Position numbers and translations under genes: made by a program. From Flavobacterium sp. CYK-55 (GTDB lineage: Bacteria; Bacteroidota; Bacteroidia; Flavobacteriales; Flavobacteriaceae), in NCBI RefSeq assembly GCF_018413465.1, contig NZ_JAHCDK010000010.1:62001-126000 (forward strand): DNA of 64,000 bases. Reading direction: 5' to 3'. Of this stretch, positions 27,527 through 36,668 are shown piece after piece; position 1 is the first letter of the stretch, and each line of letters begins with the position of its first letter. The notes beneath the pieces are model-generated. The model saw only the letters and a program-made list of their open reading frames with translations. It ran no database searches and was not told the origin of the DNA.

Positions 27527-27545
27527 GTTTGAAATTTTAACCGCG

Positions 27546-27553
27546 CAAAGTTA
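27546..27553 (-). promoter_or_regulatory. -7 element upstream of aspS
   Basis: TAACTTTG on the minus strand fits TAnnTTTG, 20 bp before the start codon. The only nearby TTG is 11 bp upstream. Confidence 0.5.
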
Positions 27554-27585
27554 ACCATAATTGTCAATTTACCATACGGTTTTTT

Positions 27586-27688
27586 GCTGAAGATACGGCG
27601 CTGCGTTAGGGATGGAAGCGGCATCCTCCCGTTTTTTTCGGGAGATACAGCGCACAGCCCGACCCGCAGGGAACGCCCTATTGACAAG
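27586..27688 (-). repeat. Dispersed hairpin repeat, copy 5
   Basis: On the minus strand: TAGGGCGTTCCCTGCGGGTC, GGGCTGTGCGCTGTATCTCC, a CCCGAAAAAAACGGG hairpin, GGAGGATGCCGCTTCCATCC and CTAACGCAGCGC. It fills the gap between the 5' end of aspS and the next promoter. Confidence 0.7.
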
Positions 27689-27760
27689 GGTTAACGGTGT
27701 TTTTGTGAAATTTTCAATGTTAAGTTTTTACCCAATGTTACCAAATTGTTAAGTAAAAGT

Positions 27761-27790
27761 TTGGTTAATGTAAATTAAAACCTAATTTTG
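27761..27790 (+). promoter_or_regulatory. Promoter of the MORN-repeat protein gene
   Basis: TTG (27761-27763), a 19-bp spacer and TAATTTTG (27783-27790) form a consensus Bacteroidota promoter, 32 bp before the ATG. Confidence 0.75.
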
Positions 27791-27822
27791 AGGTATTGAA
27801 AACAACTTAAAACAACCTACAT

Positions 27823-28143
27823 ATGAGAAAGTTTGTGATATTAGCAGGATTGATGATTTCAGGATTGGTACAAGCCCAAGCATTAGAACCTCAATTTGAA
27901 GTTATAGGAAACCGTGTTCAAATTACGTATTTCTATGACAACGGAAGAGTACAACAACAAGGTTTTTATAAAGACGGAAAACTCGATGGCGCATGGACAT
28001 CGTATGACGAGCAAGGCAATAAACTTGCGGTGGGCACTTATGCGCAAGGACAAAAAGTAGGCGAGTGGTCATTTTGGAGCGGATCGCAATTGAGCCGCGT
28101 GCGCTATACCGACAACCAAATTGCTTATGTGAGCAAAAACTAA
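27823..28143 (+). CDS. Secreted MORN/YwqK-type repeat protein
   Basis: The 106-residue protein has a signal peptide (MRKFVILAGLMISGLVQAQA) and then tandem MORN_2-type repeats with the pattern FYDNGRVQQQGFYKDGKLDG / YDEQGNKLAVGTYAQGQKVG. Such small proteins are sometimes labelled YwqK-family antitoxin, but no toxin partner is adjacent, so a periplasmic or envelope role is more likely (inference). It is monocistronic with a consensus promoter and terminator. Confidence 0.85.
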   Translation: MRKFVILAGLMISGLVQAQALEPQFEVIGNRVQITYFYDNGRVQQQGFYKDGKLDGAWTSYDEQGNKLAVGTYAQGQKVGEWSFWSGSQLSRVRYTDNQIAYVSKN

Positions 28144-28163
28144 AAATTAAGATTTAAAATATT

Positions 28164-28193
28164 AAAAAGCCCGCTGATGAAGCGGGCTTTTTT
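28164..28193. terminator. Bidirectional terminator
   Basis: AAAAAGCCCGCT (28164-28175), loop GATGA and AGCGGGCTTTTTT form a strong hairpin with A and T flanks. It serves the MORN gene (+) and the RND pump operon (-). Confidence 0.88.
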
Positions 28194-28219
28194 GCGTTTG
28201 TTTGTTTGTTTTGTTGTAT

Positions 28220-31200
28220 TTATTCGGCAAGTTTTGCAGCGCGTCTATCACGCAAGCGATACTTGATGCGTTTAACCAAGAAGAAGGTTACAGGAACAAT
28301 CACCAAAGTCAAAATGGTGGCATAGGTTAATCCGAAGATGATGGTCCAAGCCAATGGCGACCAGAAAATCACGTTGTCACCTCCGATAAAAATATGTGGG
28401 TTCAAATCAGTGATGAGTGAGAAAAAGTCAAAGTTCAAACCAATGGCCAGCGGAATTAAACCCAACACGGCGGTAAGCGCGGTGAGCAATACCGGACGCA
28501 AACGCGATTTGCCCGATTCGATGATGACTTCTTTGATTTCGTCTAAGGTTAAATCATCGTGTGATTCGACGCCTTTTTCTTCAACTTTTCGATCCATGAG
28601 CAACACAAAGAAGTCCATGAGTACGATACCGTTTTTCACCACGATTCCCGCCAGTGAGATGATGCCCATCATGGTCATCAGAATCACGAAATCCATGTTG
28701 GCAATCACATAGCCATAGAAAACACCGCTAAAACTCAAGAGCACCGTAAAGAGAATCACCATGGTTTTAGACATGGAGTTGAACTGCAACACAATAATCA
28801 AAGTAATTCCGGCAATAGCCAACAAGAACGCAATGTTCAAGAATGCTTGGTTTTTGCCTTGTTCTTCTTGTACGCCCGAGAATCCGTAAGCAATGTTTTT
28901 AGGCAATTTGTAAGTTTCCATTTGTTGGGCAATTTCTTTGGTAATCGCATCGGCATTGTAACCGGTCAATACGTTGGAATAAATGGTCATCACGCGTTTG
29001 TGGTTTTTGCGTTTGATCATATTAAACGTATTGGTTTTATCTGTGTGCGATACCGCTGAAACCGGAACTTGCATGATTTGTCCGTTGTTCGGATTGCGGA
29101 ATGTGAGCGATTGGTTGAACAAAATGTTCTCGTTTTTGCGCTGATCTTCCTGCATACGCATCACGATGTTGTAATCGTCATCGCCTTCTTTATAGGTAGA
29201 AATTTCTTGGCCGTAAACCGAACGACGCAAAGTAAATCCGAGTTGTCCGGTGGATACTCCGATGCTTCCGGCGTTGGCGCGATCTACACTTACTTGAAGT
29301 TCCGGACTGTCTTTGTTGATGTCAACTTGGAGTTTTTCAATGCCCGGAATGTTTTTAGAGTTGATGTACGAAATGATCTTGTTCGATTCGGCCAACATTT
29401 GGTTGTAATCGTCGCCTTTAAGCTCCAAACTAATCGGATATCCGGCTGGCGGACCGTTAGAATCTTTCTCAACCGTTACAATGGCACCCGGAATTCCTTT
29501 GACCAATCCGCGGATTTCTTCGAGCAATTTTGAAGTATCCACACCACGACGGAATTTGAATTCTCTAAAGTTAATCGAGACTTTTCCTTTATAAGGCGTT
29601 TCGTTGGCAGAACCGGCATCGACATTTGGGTTACCGGCGCCAACACCTACTTGTGAAACGATGGATTCGGCCAAGTAATTCTCACCGGTTGATTTGTCTT
29701 GGTATTTATCGAGAATTTTGACGATTTGTTGCTCGACATAACGCGTGGCTTTGTTGGTTTTTTCAATGTCGGTTCCTTGTGGATATTCAATATAAGTAAT
29801 AACTTGATTCGGGATGTTGTCCGGGAAGAAGAGCACTTTTCTCGGGAATACACCTACCAATACAAAGGATAAGATGAGCATTCCGATGATGCCCACAAAA
29901 GCATACCAAGCATTGCGTCCGGTGAGGATTTTAGCCAAAAAGATTTTGTATTTTTCTTCCATTCTCGGAAAGAAACTGTGCTGGAAGTCTTGTGTCCACT
30001 GATAAATTTTTAAGTGATAAGCCCACATCATACCCAAAGCAATCACGGCTAAATGCCCCATTGATTTGAAAAATTTACCGTCGGTGCTGTATCCCACCAC
30101 CAAAAAAATCACGGCTGCAACGCCCATATAAATGGTGTTGCGACGGATGTTCTTTTTAGAAACGTTTCTGTCTTCAATATCCATCGAACCGCCCGTCATG
30201 GCTGCGTTGACCACCATCGCCACAAACAACGATGCGCCTAAGGTGACCGATAAAGTCATCGGGAAATAAATCATGAATTTACCCATCGTGCCCGGCCACA
30301 AAGCAAACGGCAAGAAAGCCATCAGCGTGGTAGCGGTAGAGGAGATAACCGGCCAAGCAATTTCGCCGATTCCTAGTTTCGAAGCTTGCAGTCGTGTCAT
30401 GCCTTTTTTCATGTTGGCAAATACGTTGTCAACGACCACAATACCGTCGTCTACGAGCATTCCCAATCCCATAACCAGCCCGAATAAAACCATAGTGTTG
30501 AGCGTTTTGCCCATCGAAGCCAAGAGCGCAAAAGCAATGAACATCGACAGCGGAATGGCCGCGCCCACAAACAACGAGTTGCGCAATCCCATGGTAAACA
30601 TGAGTACAATCATCACTAGGATAATCCCGAAAATAATGTGGTTTGAAAGTTCATTTACTTGGTGTTCTACACGTGATGATTGATCACCGGTAAATTCGAG
30701 TTTGAGGTTTTTAGGCAAATAATTGGCTTGTGCCTCGGTTACTTTTTCGCGCGCTTGTTCAATGGCCGAAATCATGTTCTGACCCGAACGTTTTTTAACG
30801 CTGAGCATGACGACTTCTTGACCGCGTTCACGGGCATAAGTGGTGCGCTCTTTTTCTTTAAAGCTAATGGTAGCGATGTCTTTTAGATAAACCGATCCGC
30901 CAAATGATTTTACGATGATTTGGTTGAGTTCGGTCGGATCTTTCATCTCACCAATGATGCGGATGTTGTTGCGCGAGCCTTGTGAAACCAAGTTTCCGCC
31001 CGACAAAGTCATGTTTTCACTACGCACAGCGTTTTGAATATCGTCAAAGCTTACTTGAGCCGCGGTCATTTTAAAAATATCCACCGCAATTTCAACTTCT
31101 TTGTTGTCAACCCCGAGGATGTCCACCTTTTTTACTTCGGGAACTTCTTCAATATCGTCTTGCAGTTTTTCGCCGAATTTTTTGAGTTGTTGCGCCGTGT

Positions 31201-31681
31201 AATCGCCTTTGAGGTTGATGTTGAGCACCGGAACTTCTTCAGAAATGTTGAGCTCAAATACGTTGGGCTCGACTTTGCTTCCGTTGTCTAGATTCGGCCA
31301 ATCGGTGTCGGCTTTGGCGTTATCGACTTTGTCTTTGATTTTTTGTTTGGCGAGTTCAATGCCAATTTTGTCATCAAATTCAACAACGATCATTCCGTAA
31401 TCTTGAAACGAACTCGAAGCAATTTTGTTCACGCCACTGATGTTTTTGAATTCTTTTTCGAGTGGTTTTACAACGAGTTTCTCAACATCTTCAGCTGAGT
31501 TTCCTGGGAAAACCGACGAGATGTATACTTTGTTTTCGATGATTTCAGGGAAATCTTCACGCGGCATGGAGATGTATGAATAAATCCCCGCCACGACGAT
31601 GATAAAAGTCAAGATGTACACCGTTACCCGATTGTCAACGGCCCAACTTGATATGCTAAATTCTTTGTTATGCTTGCTCAT
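28220..31681 (-). CDS. RND-family efflux permease (AcrB/MdtC-like)
   Basis: This is the inner-membrane proton-driven pump of a tripartite exporter, 1153 residues. The first helix lies near residues 16-36 (VTVYILTFIIVVAGIYSYIS), followed by MPREDFPEI and porter domains. FGLVMGLGMLVDDGIVVVDN around residue 400 carries the paired Asp of RND proton relay, and a second membrane half begins near residue 965. It is about 100 residues longer than AcrB. Extra material at about 520-605 (NIRRNTIYMGVAAVIFL, GHLAVIALGMMWAYH) adds two hydrophobic segments. It forms an operon with an adaptor, a TolC protein and a TetR regulator. The substrate is unknown. Confidence 0.94.
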   Translation of the reverse strand: MSKHNKEFSISSWAVDNRVTVYILTFIIVVAGIYSYISMPREDFPEIIENKVYISSVFPGNSAEDVEKLVVKPLEKEFKNISGVNKIASSSFQDYGMIVVEFDDKIGIELAKQKIKDKVDNAKADTDWPNLDNGSKVEPNVFELNISEEVPVLNINLKGDYTAQQLKKFGEKLQDDIEEVPEVKKVDILGVDNKEVEIAVDIFKMTAAQVSFDDIQNAVRSENMTLSGGNLVSQGSRNNIRIIGEMKDPTELNQIIVKSFGGSVYLKDIATISFKEKERTTYARERGQEVVMLSVKKRSGQNMISAIEQAREKVTEAQANYLPKNLKLEFTGDQSSRVEHQVNELSNHIIFGIILVMIVLMFTMGLRNSLFVGAAIPLSMFIAFALLASMGKTLNTMVLFGLVMGLGMLVDDGIVVVDNVFANMKKGMTRLQASKLGIGEIAWPVISSTATTLMAFLPFALWPGTMGKFMIYFPMTLSVTLGASLFVAMVVNAAMTGGSMDIEDRNVSKKNIRRNTIYMGVAAVIFLVVGYSTDGKFFKSMGHLAVIALGMMWAYHLKIYQWTQDFQHSFFPRMEEKYKIFLAKILTGRNAWYAFVGIIGMLILSFVLVGVFPRKVLFFPDNIPNQVITYIEYPQGTDIEKTNKATRYVEQQIVKILDKYQDKSTGENYLAESIVSQVGVGAGNPNVDAGSANETPYKGKVSINFREFKFRRGVDTSKLLEEIRGLVKGIPGAIVTVEKDSNGPPAGYPISLELKGDDYNQMLAESNKIISYINSKNIPGIEKLQVDINKDSPELQVSVDRANAGSIGVSTGQLGFTLRRSVYGQEISTYKEGDDDYNIVMRMQEDQRKNENILFNQSLTFRNPNNGQIMQVPVSAVSHTDKTNTFNMIKRKNHKRVMTIYSNVLTGYNADAITKEIAQQMETYKLPKNIAYGFSGVQEEQGKNQAFLNIAFLLAIAGITLIIVLQFNSMSKTMVILFTVLLSFSGVFYGYVIANMDFVILMTMMGIISLAGIVVKNGIVLMDFFVLLMDRKVEEKGVESHDDLTLDEIKEVIIESGKSRLRPVLLTALTAVLGLIPLAIGLNFDFFSLITDLNPHIFIGGDNVIFWSPLAWTIIFGLTYATILTLVIVPVTFFLVKRIKYRLRDRRAAKLAE

Positions 31682-31719
31682 TTTTTTTGTTTAAGGATGT
31701 GTATCAAAGAATGTTTCGT

Positions 31720-32868
31720 TTAGAAGTTAAGCTTCATTCCCTCAGAAATGTTGTTCACACCGTCGGTTACAATCATGTCTTGGGCAGTTAATCCGCTCAA
31801 AATTTCAGTAACATTGTCAGATGATTGGCCTACTTGAACAACTACTTTTTTGGCCGTGGCTGTTTTGTCTTTGATGTTGGTTGCTACGTATACATAGTTT
31901 TCGCCAGAAGCATCTTTTTGGATGGAATTTGATGGAGCAACGATGGCTTTTTTGTTGGTGTAATCAATGATGCGCAACTTGGCCACTTGATTCGGGCGCA
32001 ACAAACCTTGTGGGTTCGGAACGCTTACTTCAATACCGAAACTGCGGTTGCTCGGGTTGATGAAATTGCCTACTTGGCGTACTTTTCCTTTGTAGGTTTT
32101 GCCCAGTGATGTTAAGAAAACATCTACTTCGGTTCCGACTTTGAGTTTGCCGATATAGGTTTCAGGCACTGATGTTGACACATACATATTACTCACGTTT
32201 ACGATGCGCATCAAACCTTGCGGTGTGCCCGGCGCAACAACTTGACCTTTTTCAACAAAAACTTCGTCAATGGTTCCGCTAAACGGAGCGCGAATCACGG
32301 TTTTGGCCAATTGTGCTTTTAGCTGTGCCACGCCTTTTTGCGCGCTGATCATATTGGTTTGCGCTTGAAGGTATTGCATTTCTGAGCCAATTTTTTTGTC
32401 CCAAAGATTTTTCTGACGATCAAAATTGGTTTTGGCCAGCGCAAATTGATTTTCTAAACTCGCGAGTTGTTGGCTCAGGCCGGCGTCATCTACACGCCCT
32501 AAAATTTGCCCTTTGGCTACGCTTTGTCCGGCTTTGGCATTGAGACTCACCAATGTCCCACTGAATTCTGGTTGTACGATGATGTTTTCTTTGGTGTCCA
32601 CATTTCCCTGAACTTCAAGATAATGCGTAAAAACCGTGTCTTGAATGGCTTGTACCGAGACCAAAGCCTCGTCTACTTTTACGTTGAGCTGGGTAAGCGC
32701 CGCATCAATTTTGTCAATATCTGCTTGTAAGGCTGTTTTTTTGGCTTGTAGTTCGGTTACTTTTTTGCCTTTGATTAAATCGTCGATAGAACCCGTGGCT
32801 TCTTCTTTTTTTCCGCATCCGATGACCAGTAATGCCGATGCCAAAATGAGTGTGATATGTTTTTTCAT
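31720..32868 (-). CDS. RND efflux periplasmic adaptor (membrane fusion protein)
   Basis: The adaptor bridges the RND pump and the TolC channel. The 382-residue protein starts as a lipoprotein (LILASALLVIGCGKKEE, Cys18). A coiled-coil hairpin follows at about 25-70 (LQAKKTALQADIDKIDAALTQ). The lipoyl/barrel-sandwich domain includes GTLVSLNAKAGQSVAKGQIL and TVIRAPFSGTIDEVFVEKGQ, and a beta-barrel and membrane-proximal domain complete it. It lies 38 bp before the pump gene. Confidence 0.93.
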   Translation of the reverse strand: MKKHITLILASALLVIGCGKKEEATGSIDDLIKGKKVTELQAKKTALQADIDKIDAALTQLNVKVDEALVSVQAIQDTVFTHYLEVQGNVDTKENIIVQPEFSGTLVSLNAKAGQSVAKGQILGRVDDAGLSQQLASLENQFALAKTNFDRQKNLWDKKIGSEMQYLQAQTNMISAQKGVAQLKAQLAKTVIRAPFSGTIDEVFVEKGQVVAPGTPQGLMRIVNVSNMYVSTSVPETYIGKLKVGTEVDVFLTSLGKTYKGKVRQVGNFINPSNRSFGIEVSVPNPQGLLRPNQVAKLRIIDYTNKKAIVAPSNSIQKDASGENYVYVATNIKDKTATAKKVVVQVGQSSDNVTEILSGLTAQDMIVTDGVNNISEGMKLNF

Positions 32869-32887
32869 GGTTGTATTTAGTGTTTAT

Positions 32888-34210
32888 TTAGTTTTTACTG
32901 AGTAATTTTTCAAGCGAAGCTCTTTTGGTAATGACATCCACCATGGCTTGCAAATAGGTTTGTTGCGCACTGTACAACTGACGTTGCGCATCGGTCAAAT
33001 CAAAACTTGACGTGAGTCCTTCTTTAAACTTGACTTGATTTTTGTTCTCGATGCGTTCGGCTAGGTTCAAATTGCTTTTTGAAGTGCCCAATTGCTCTAA
33101 GCTGAATTCATAATCGCTTTTGGCTTTTTCAAAATCTAATTTGAGTTTTTGCTCGGTTTCTGAGAGTCGGGTTTTAGATTGCTCGAGAGCGATTTTGGCT
33201 TGCTGCGTACGTGCGCTTCGGCCTAAACTACTGAAAAGCGGAACGGTCAATCCAACACCAACATTCGAATAATTAAACCAAAGTTGATCACTGTTGAACA
33301 TGGTAAATCTGCTCCCAAAAGTATTCGAACCAAAATTTACTTGTGCGCCCAATGACGGCAAAGCTTTGCTGCGTTCTAACTTGAGCAACAACTCGCTGCT
33401 GGTGAGTGTGTTTTGCCCAATTTGATAATCGATGTTGTTTTTAACTTGAAACTCTTCTTTGAGAATGGCCAAATCCATATTGTTTTGGGTTAGGTTTTCA
33501 AGCTTGTCTTTCAAGGTTAATTGATCTTCGAGGTTGATGCCTAAAACGAGTTTGAGCATATCAAGCGCAATGCGTTTTTGTCGTTTTACATTCTCGAGCG
33601 CGCTGTTGACCGATGCGAGTGTAATTTGCAATTGCTCGACGTTTTCTTCTTCAATAAAACCGTTTTTGTAGATTTCCTTAGTGTCACCTAAAGTTTTTTC
33701 TAAAGCTGCTTTGTTGCGCTCAAAAATTGCGATGCTTTCATCGGCCAACAAAACGTTTCCATAAGTATTGGTCACAATTTCGCGCAATTCTTGGTGGGTT
33801 TTTACCTTGGCATTTTCTGAAATTTTCAAATAGGTTTTTGCTGATTGCAATCCGACCAAATAAGAACCGTCAAAAATCAATTGGGTCAATTTAAGACTGG
33901 CATCCATCGAGTTGTAATTACCAAACGCGATGGTCGTGCTTTGACCGTTAACCGTAATTTGATTTTGTTGGATTTTTAAATTGTTCAAGTAATTGACGTT
34001 TCCGCTGATTTGTGGCAAACCGATGGTTGTGGTTTCCCATTTTTTCTTTTGGGCGGCTTGTACGTCGCGGCTGGCGTTGATGGAAGTGTAGTTGTTTTCA
34101 ATGGCGTGACTAATGGCCTCTTGTAACGTAAATGCATACGTTTGAGGCTGATTTTGCCCATACATCACTACCGAAAACAGCACCAGAATGAGATAGAGTT
34201 TGTTTTTCAT
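32888..34210 (-). CDS. TolC-family outer membrane efflux protein
   Basis: This is the outer-membrane channel of the exporter, 440 residues, with a signal peptide (MKNKLYLILVLFSVVMYGQ) and two OEP repeats rich in coiled-coil heptads. LQEAISHAIENNYT starts repeat one, and LTSSFDLTDAQRQLYSAQQTYLQA is the classic repeat-two signature near the C-terminus. It lies between tetR and the adaptor gene in the same operon. Confidence 0.93.
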   Translation of the reverse strand: MKNKLYLILVLFSVVMYGQNQPQTYAFTLQEAISHAIENNYTSINASRDVQAAQKKKWETTTIGLPQISGNVNYLNNLKIQQNQITVNGQSTTIAFGNYNSMDASLKLTQLIFDGSYLVGLQSAKTYLKISENAKVKTHQELREIVTNTYGNVLLADESIAIFERNKAALEKTLGDTKEIYKNGFIEEENVEQLQITLASVNSALENVKRQKRIALDMLKLVLGINLEDQLTLKDKLENLTQNNMDLAILKEEFQVKNNIDYQIGQNTLTSSELLLKLERSKALPSLGAQVNFGSNTFGSRFTMFNSDQLWFNYSNVGVGLTVPLFSSLGRSARTQQAKIALEQSKTRLSETEQKLKLDFEKAKSDYEFSLEQLGTSKSNLNLAERIENKNQVKFKEGLTSSFDLTDAQRQLYSAQQTYLQAMVDVITKRASLEKLLSKN

Positions 34211-34228
34211 AAAGCTGACTGATGATTA

Positions 34229-34825
34229 TTAATAAGTGTATTTGGATAGTTGTTTTTCTAATTCTTCAATGCCTTTGGCCGTTGCAATAGCTCGTGTATG
34301 GTATTCAAGCGCTTTGGCTTCAAGCTCGTAGGCATCTTTCTCAAGCATGGTGTTTTCATTGATCGAGAAAATCAAAGTATAATAGAATTTTACGGCAGCT
34401 TCTACATCGGTTTCTGCTCGGTACAAACCTTCTGAGATTCCTTTGAAGATGTTTTGACGGAACATTGTACTGCAATCTTCTACTTCGTTGGCCATCATTT
34501 TTTCATAAATCTCCGGATAGTGTTTTTTGAGCTGATAGGCCGGCGAATGATCAAACGATTGAAACATTTCTTTAAACATTTTGCGCAATTCAAAGTTTTC
34601 GGCAATGGCATTGTGGTTTTGAGCGACTACTTCGTCCATTACCGCATGAATTTTTTGATGCACCACTTCAGTGCCTTCTTCAATGAGTTTTTCTTTGTTG
34701 CTGAAATATTTGTAGATGGTTTTTTTTGAAATGCACATCTCGCAGGCAATATCGTCCATCGTCACACTTTTAAAGCCGAGCTTCAAAAACATATCGGTTG
34801 CCTTTTTGATGATTTTATCTTTCAT
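34229..34825 (-). CDS. TetR-family regulator of the RND pump operon
   Basis: The 198-residue repressor has an N-terminal helix-turn-helix (KATDMFLKLGFKSVTMDDIA, then ISKKTIYKYFSNKEKLIEEG). A helical ligand domain follows; its substrate is unknown. It is the first gene of the pump operon, with TolC, adaptor and pump downstream. A perfect palindrome overlaps its own promoter, which suggests autorepression of the whole operon released by a pump substrate or other ligand. Confidence 0.93.
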   Translation of the reverse strand: MKDKIIKKATDMFLKLGFKSVTMDDIACEMCISKKTIYKYFSNKEKLIEEGTEVVHQKIHAVMDEVVAQNHNAIAENFELRKMFKEMFQSFDHSPAYQLKKHYPEIYEKMMANEVEDCSTMFRQNIFKGISEGLYRAETDVEAAVKFYYTLIFSINENTMLEKDAYELEAKALEYHTRAIATAKGIEELEKQLSKYTY

Positions 34826-34845
34826 AGGTGGGATAAATTTCTGGG

Positions 34846-34875
34846 CAAATGTAAAATGGAAACTTTAAATACCAA
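34846..34875 (-). promoter_or_regulatory. Promoter of the tetR-RND operon
   Basis: On the minus strand TTG (34873-34875), a 19-bp spacer and TACATTTG (34846-34853) match the consensus, 20 bp before the tetR start. Confidence 0.75.
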
Positions 34876-34886
34876 AAAAGTTTCCA
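34857..34886. promoter_or_regulatory. Probable TetR operator
   Basis: TGGAAACTTT (34857-34866) and AAAGTTTCCA (34877-34886) are exact inverted repeats separated by 10 bp. They bracket the -33 element of the tetR promoter, so bound repressor would block initiation. Confidence 0.75.
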
Positions 34887-34926
34887 AAGTATTTACAATT
34901 TTTTAACATATGGTTCAAATGCTGTT

Positions 34927-34957
34927 TTGTCAAACCCGACAGAAAGATTTACTTTAG
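34927..34957 (+). promoter_or_regulatory. Possible promoter of the polyprenyl synthase gene
   Basis: TTG (34927-34929), a 20-bp spacer and TACTTTAG (34950-34957, one mismatch to TAnnTTTG). If it is used, the TTG proposed as a start codon at 34927 cannot be the start, and ATG 34972 is favoured. Confidence 0.45.
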
Positions 34958-34971
34958 CCAAAAATTTCTAC

Positions 34972-35946
34972 ATGCAAAGTCTCGCAGTTTACCAGGCTAA
35001 TTTTCAAGCTTATCTTGAGCAACATCAACCCCAAAAAGAGCCTAAAAATCTCTATGAGCCTATTGAATATATCCTCAGTTTGGGCGGAAAACGCATCCGA
35101 CCCATTTTGACTTTAATGAGTGCCGAAATCTTTGGAAAACACAGCCAAGAAGCATTACCAGCGGCTATGGCGGTTGAGGTTTTTCATAATTTTTCGCTTG
35201 TTCACGATGACATTATGGACGATGCGCCCCTTCGTCGCGGCAATGAAACTGTACACGAAAAATGGAATCTCAACACCGGAATTCTCTCGGGTGATGCGAT
35301 GCTTATTTTGGCGTATCAATATTTTGAGCAATACCCGCCGGAGATTTTTAAAGAATTGGCGCAACTTTTTAGCAAAACGGCGCTTGAAGTTTGCGAAGGA
35401 CAACAATGTGATATTGATTTTGAAACCCGAGATGATGTGACTTTGCCTGAATACCTCAAAATGATTGAATTCAAAACGGCGGTTTTGGTGGGTGCAGCTT
35501 TGCAAATGGGCGCCATCATTGCCCAAACCAGTACTGAAAATGCTCGTTTGATTTATGATTTTGGCCGAAATCTAGGCATTGCCTTTCAGTTGCAAGATGA
35601 TTATTTAGATGCTTTTGGCAATCCCGAAACTTTTGGCAAACAAGTAGGGGGCGATATCATCGAGAACAAAAAAACATATCTTTATCTTAAAGCGGTTGAG
35701 TTTGCTTCGGCAGATATGCGCGAACAACTAGATCAACTTTATTCAATCAAACCCAATGACCCAACCGATAAAATTGAATCGGTCAAGCAAATTTTTGAAC
35801 AAACCGGAGCCGTAAATGCTACGCGCACTGCAATTCAAGACTACACTTCAAGAGCTTTTCAATCATTAGAACAATTACAAATCAGTTCAGAAGCCAAGCA
35901 AATGCTTCATGCCTTTGGATTGAACTTAATGGGTCGTTCGGTATAA
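34972..35946 (+). CDS. Polyprenyl diphosphate synthase (trans-isoprenyl transferase)
   Basis: It condenses isopentenyl diphosphate onto allylic diphosphates to make a long prenyl chain, for example for menaquinone. The first Asp-rich motif is LVHDDIMDDAPLRRG and the second is LQDDYLDAFGNPETFGKQVG, with GGKRIRPIL upstream. I start at MQSLAVYQANFQAYLEQ (324 residues), which fits usual flavobacterial proteins. An in-frame TTG at 34927 would add 15 residues but sits on a likely promoter. It leads a three-gene run with very short spacers. Chain length cannot be told by eye. Confidence 0.93.
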   Translation: MQSLAVYQANFQAYLEQHQPQKEPKNLYEPIEYILSLGGKRIRPILTLMSAEIFGKHSQEALPAAMAVEVFHNFSLVHDDIMDDAPLRRGNETVHEKWNLNTGILSGDAMLILAYQYFEQYPPEIFKELAQLFSKTALEVCEGQQCDIDFETRDDVTLPEYLKMIEFKTAVLVGAALQMGAIIAQTSTENARLIYDFGRNLGIAFQLQDDYLDAFGNPETFGKQVGGDIIENKKTYLYLKAVEFASADMREQLDQLYSIKPNDPTDKIESVKQIFEQTGAVNATRTAIQDYTSRAFQSLEQLQISSEAKQMLHAFGLNLMGRSV

Positions 35947-35948
35947 AA

Positions 35949-36665
35949 ATGAACGCAAAAGCCATCAATTTTTTGTTCAGAAAAAACACTGAAAACCCTA
36001 AAACACTGTGGTTTTTAGCTGTCTTTTTCTTCGCTTTTACACCGTTGGCCTTGTCTGTAGAATCGGTTCAGACTCCCATGAACGGGCGTTGTGTAACCAA
36101 TGTCATGGCCATTTTGTATTTTTTGCTGATGTGGCTTTCAGCCGATAAACTTCTTCGGCTGTTGATGATGCACATGGTTTGGCTTTCATATATCGGTGAG
36201 CTTATTTTTTGCGAGTGGCTCAAGATGTATCACTATCGAACCGATGGAATTCCGATGTATGTTCCGTTTGGTCATGCCATTGTTTATGCTTCAGGTTATG
36301 TGTGGGCGCACAGAAATTGGGCAATACAAAGTGATGCGCTCATTCGAAAAATATTTACCGTTCTTTTTTTATTGTCATTTTTAGCGGTTGGCTGGTGGTT
36401 AAACGATATCTTTACCTTGGTTTTTGCCGTGTTCTTTTTTGCTTTACTCAAACGAAAACGCTGGCAAAATCTGTATTATTTTATTGCGGTTTGCGTAGTT
36501 TTTATTGAACTTGTTGGAACCTATTTTAATTGTTGGGCTTGGTCCGAAAAAACGTTTGACTATCTTCCGACAGCCAATCCGCCTATTGGAGCCGTGTTTT
36601 TTTATGCCGGCGGCGATGTGTTGTTGGCTAAATTGGTTCAGAAATTAAATCAGAATCACACTTAA
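35949..36665 (+). CDS. Polytopic membrane protein of unknown function
   Basis: The 238-residue protein has about six or seven hydrophobic helices (for example TLWFLAVFFFAFTPLALSV near 20, IFTVLFLLSFLAVGWWL near 135, LYYFIAVCVVFIELVGTYF near 170). Aromatic and His/Glu residues sit near helix ends (LSYIGELIFCEWLKMYHYR). I do not recognise a family. It starts two bases after the prenyl synthase stop codon, so it is probably co-transcribed with it. A role linked to a polyprenyl product is speculation. Confidence 0.75.
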   Translation: MNAKAINFLFRKNTENPKTLWFLAVFFFAFTPLALSVESVQTPMNGRCVTNVMAILYFLLMWLSADKLLRLLMMHMVWLSYIGELIFCEWLKMYHYRTDGIPMYVPFGHAIVYASGYVWAHRNWAIQSDALIRKIFTVLFLLSFLAVGWWLNDIFTLVFAVFFFALLKRKRWQNLYYFIAVCVVFIELVGTYFNCWAWSEKTFDYLPTANPPIGAVFFYAGGDVLLAKLVQKLNQNHT

Positions 36666-36668
36666 ATA

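Noticed and set aside
27823-28143. Antitoxin of a toxin-antitoxin pair
   Set aside because: The protein has a signal peptide and MORN-type repeats, and no toxin gene is adjacent.
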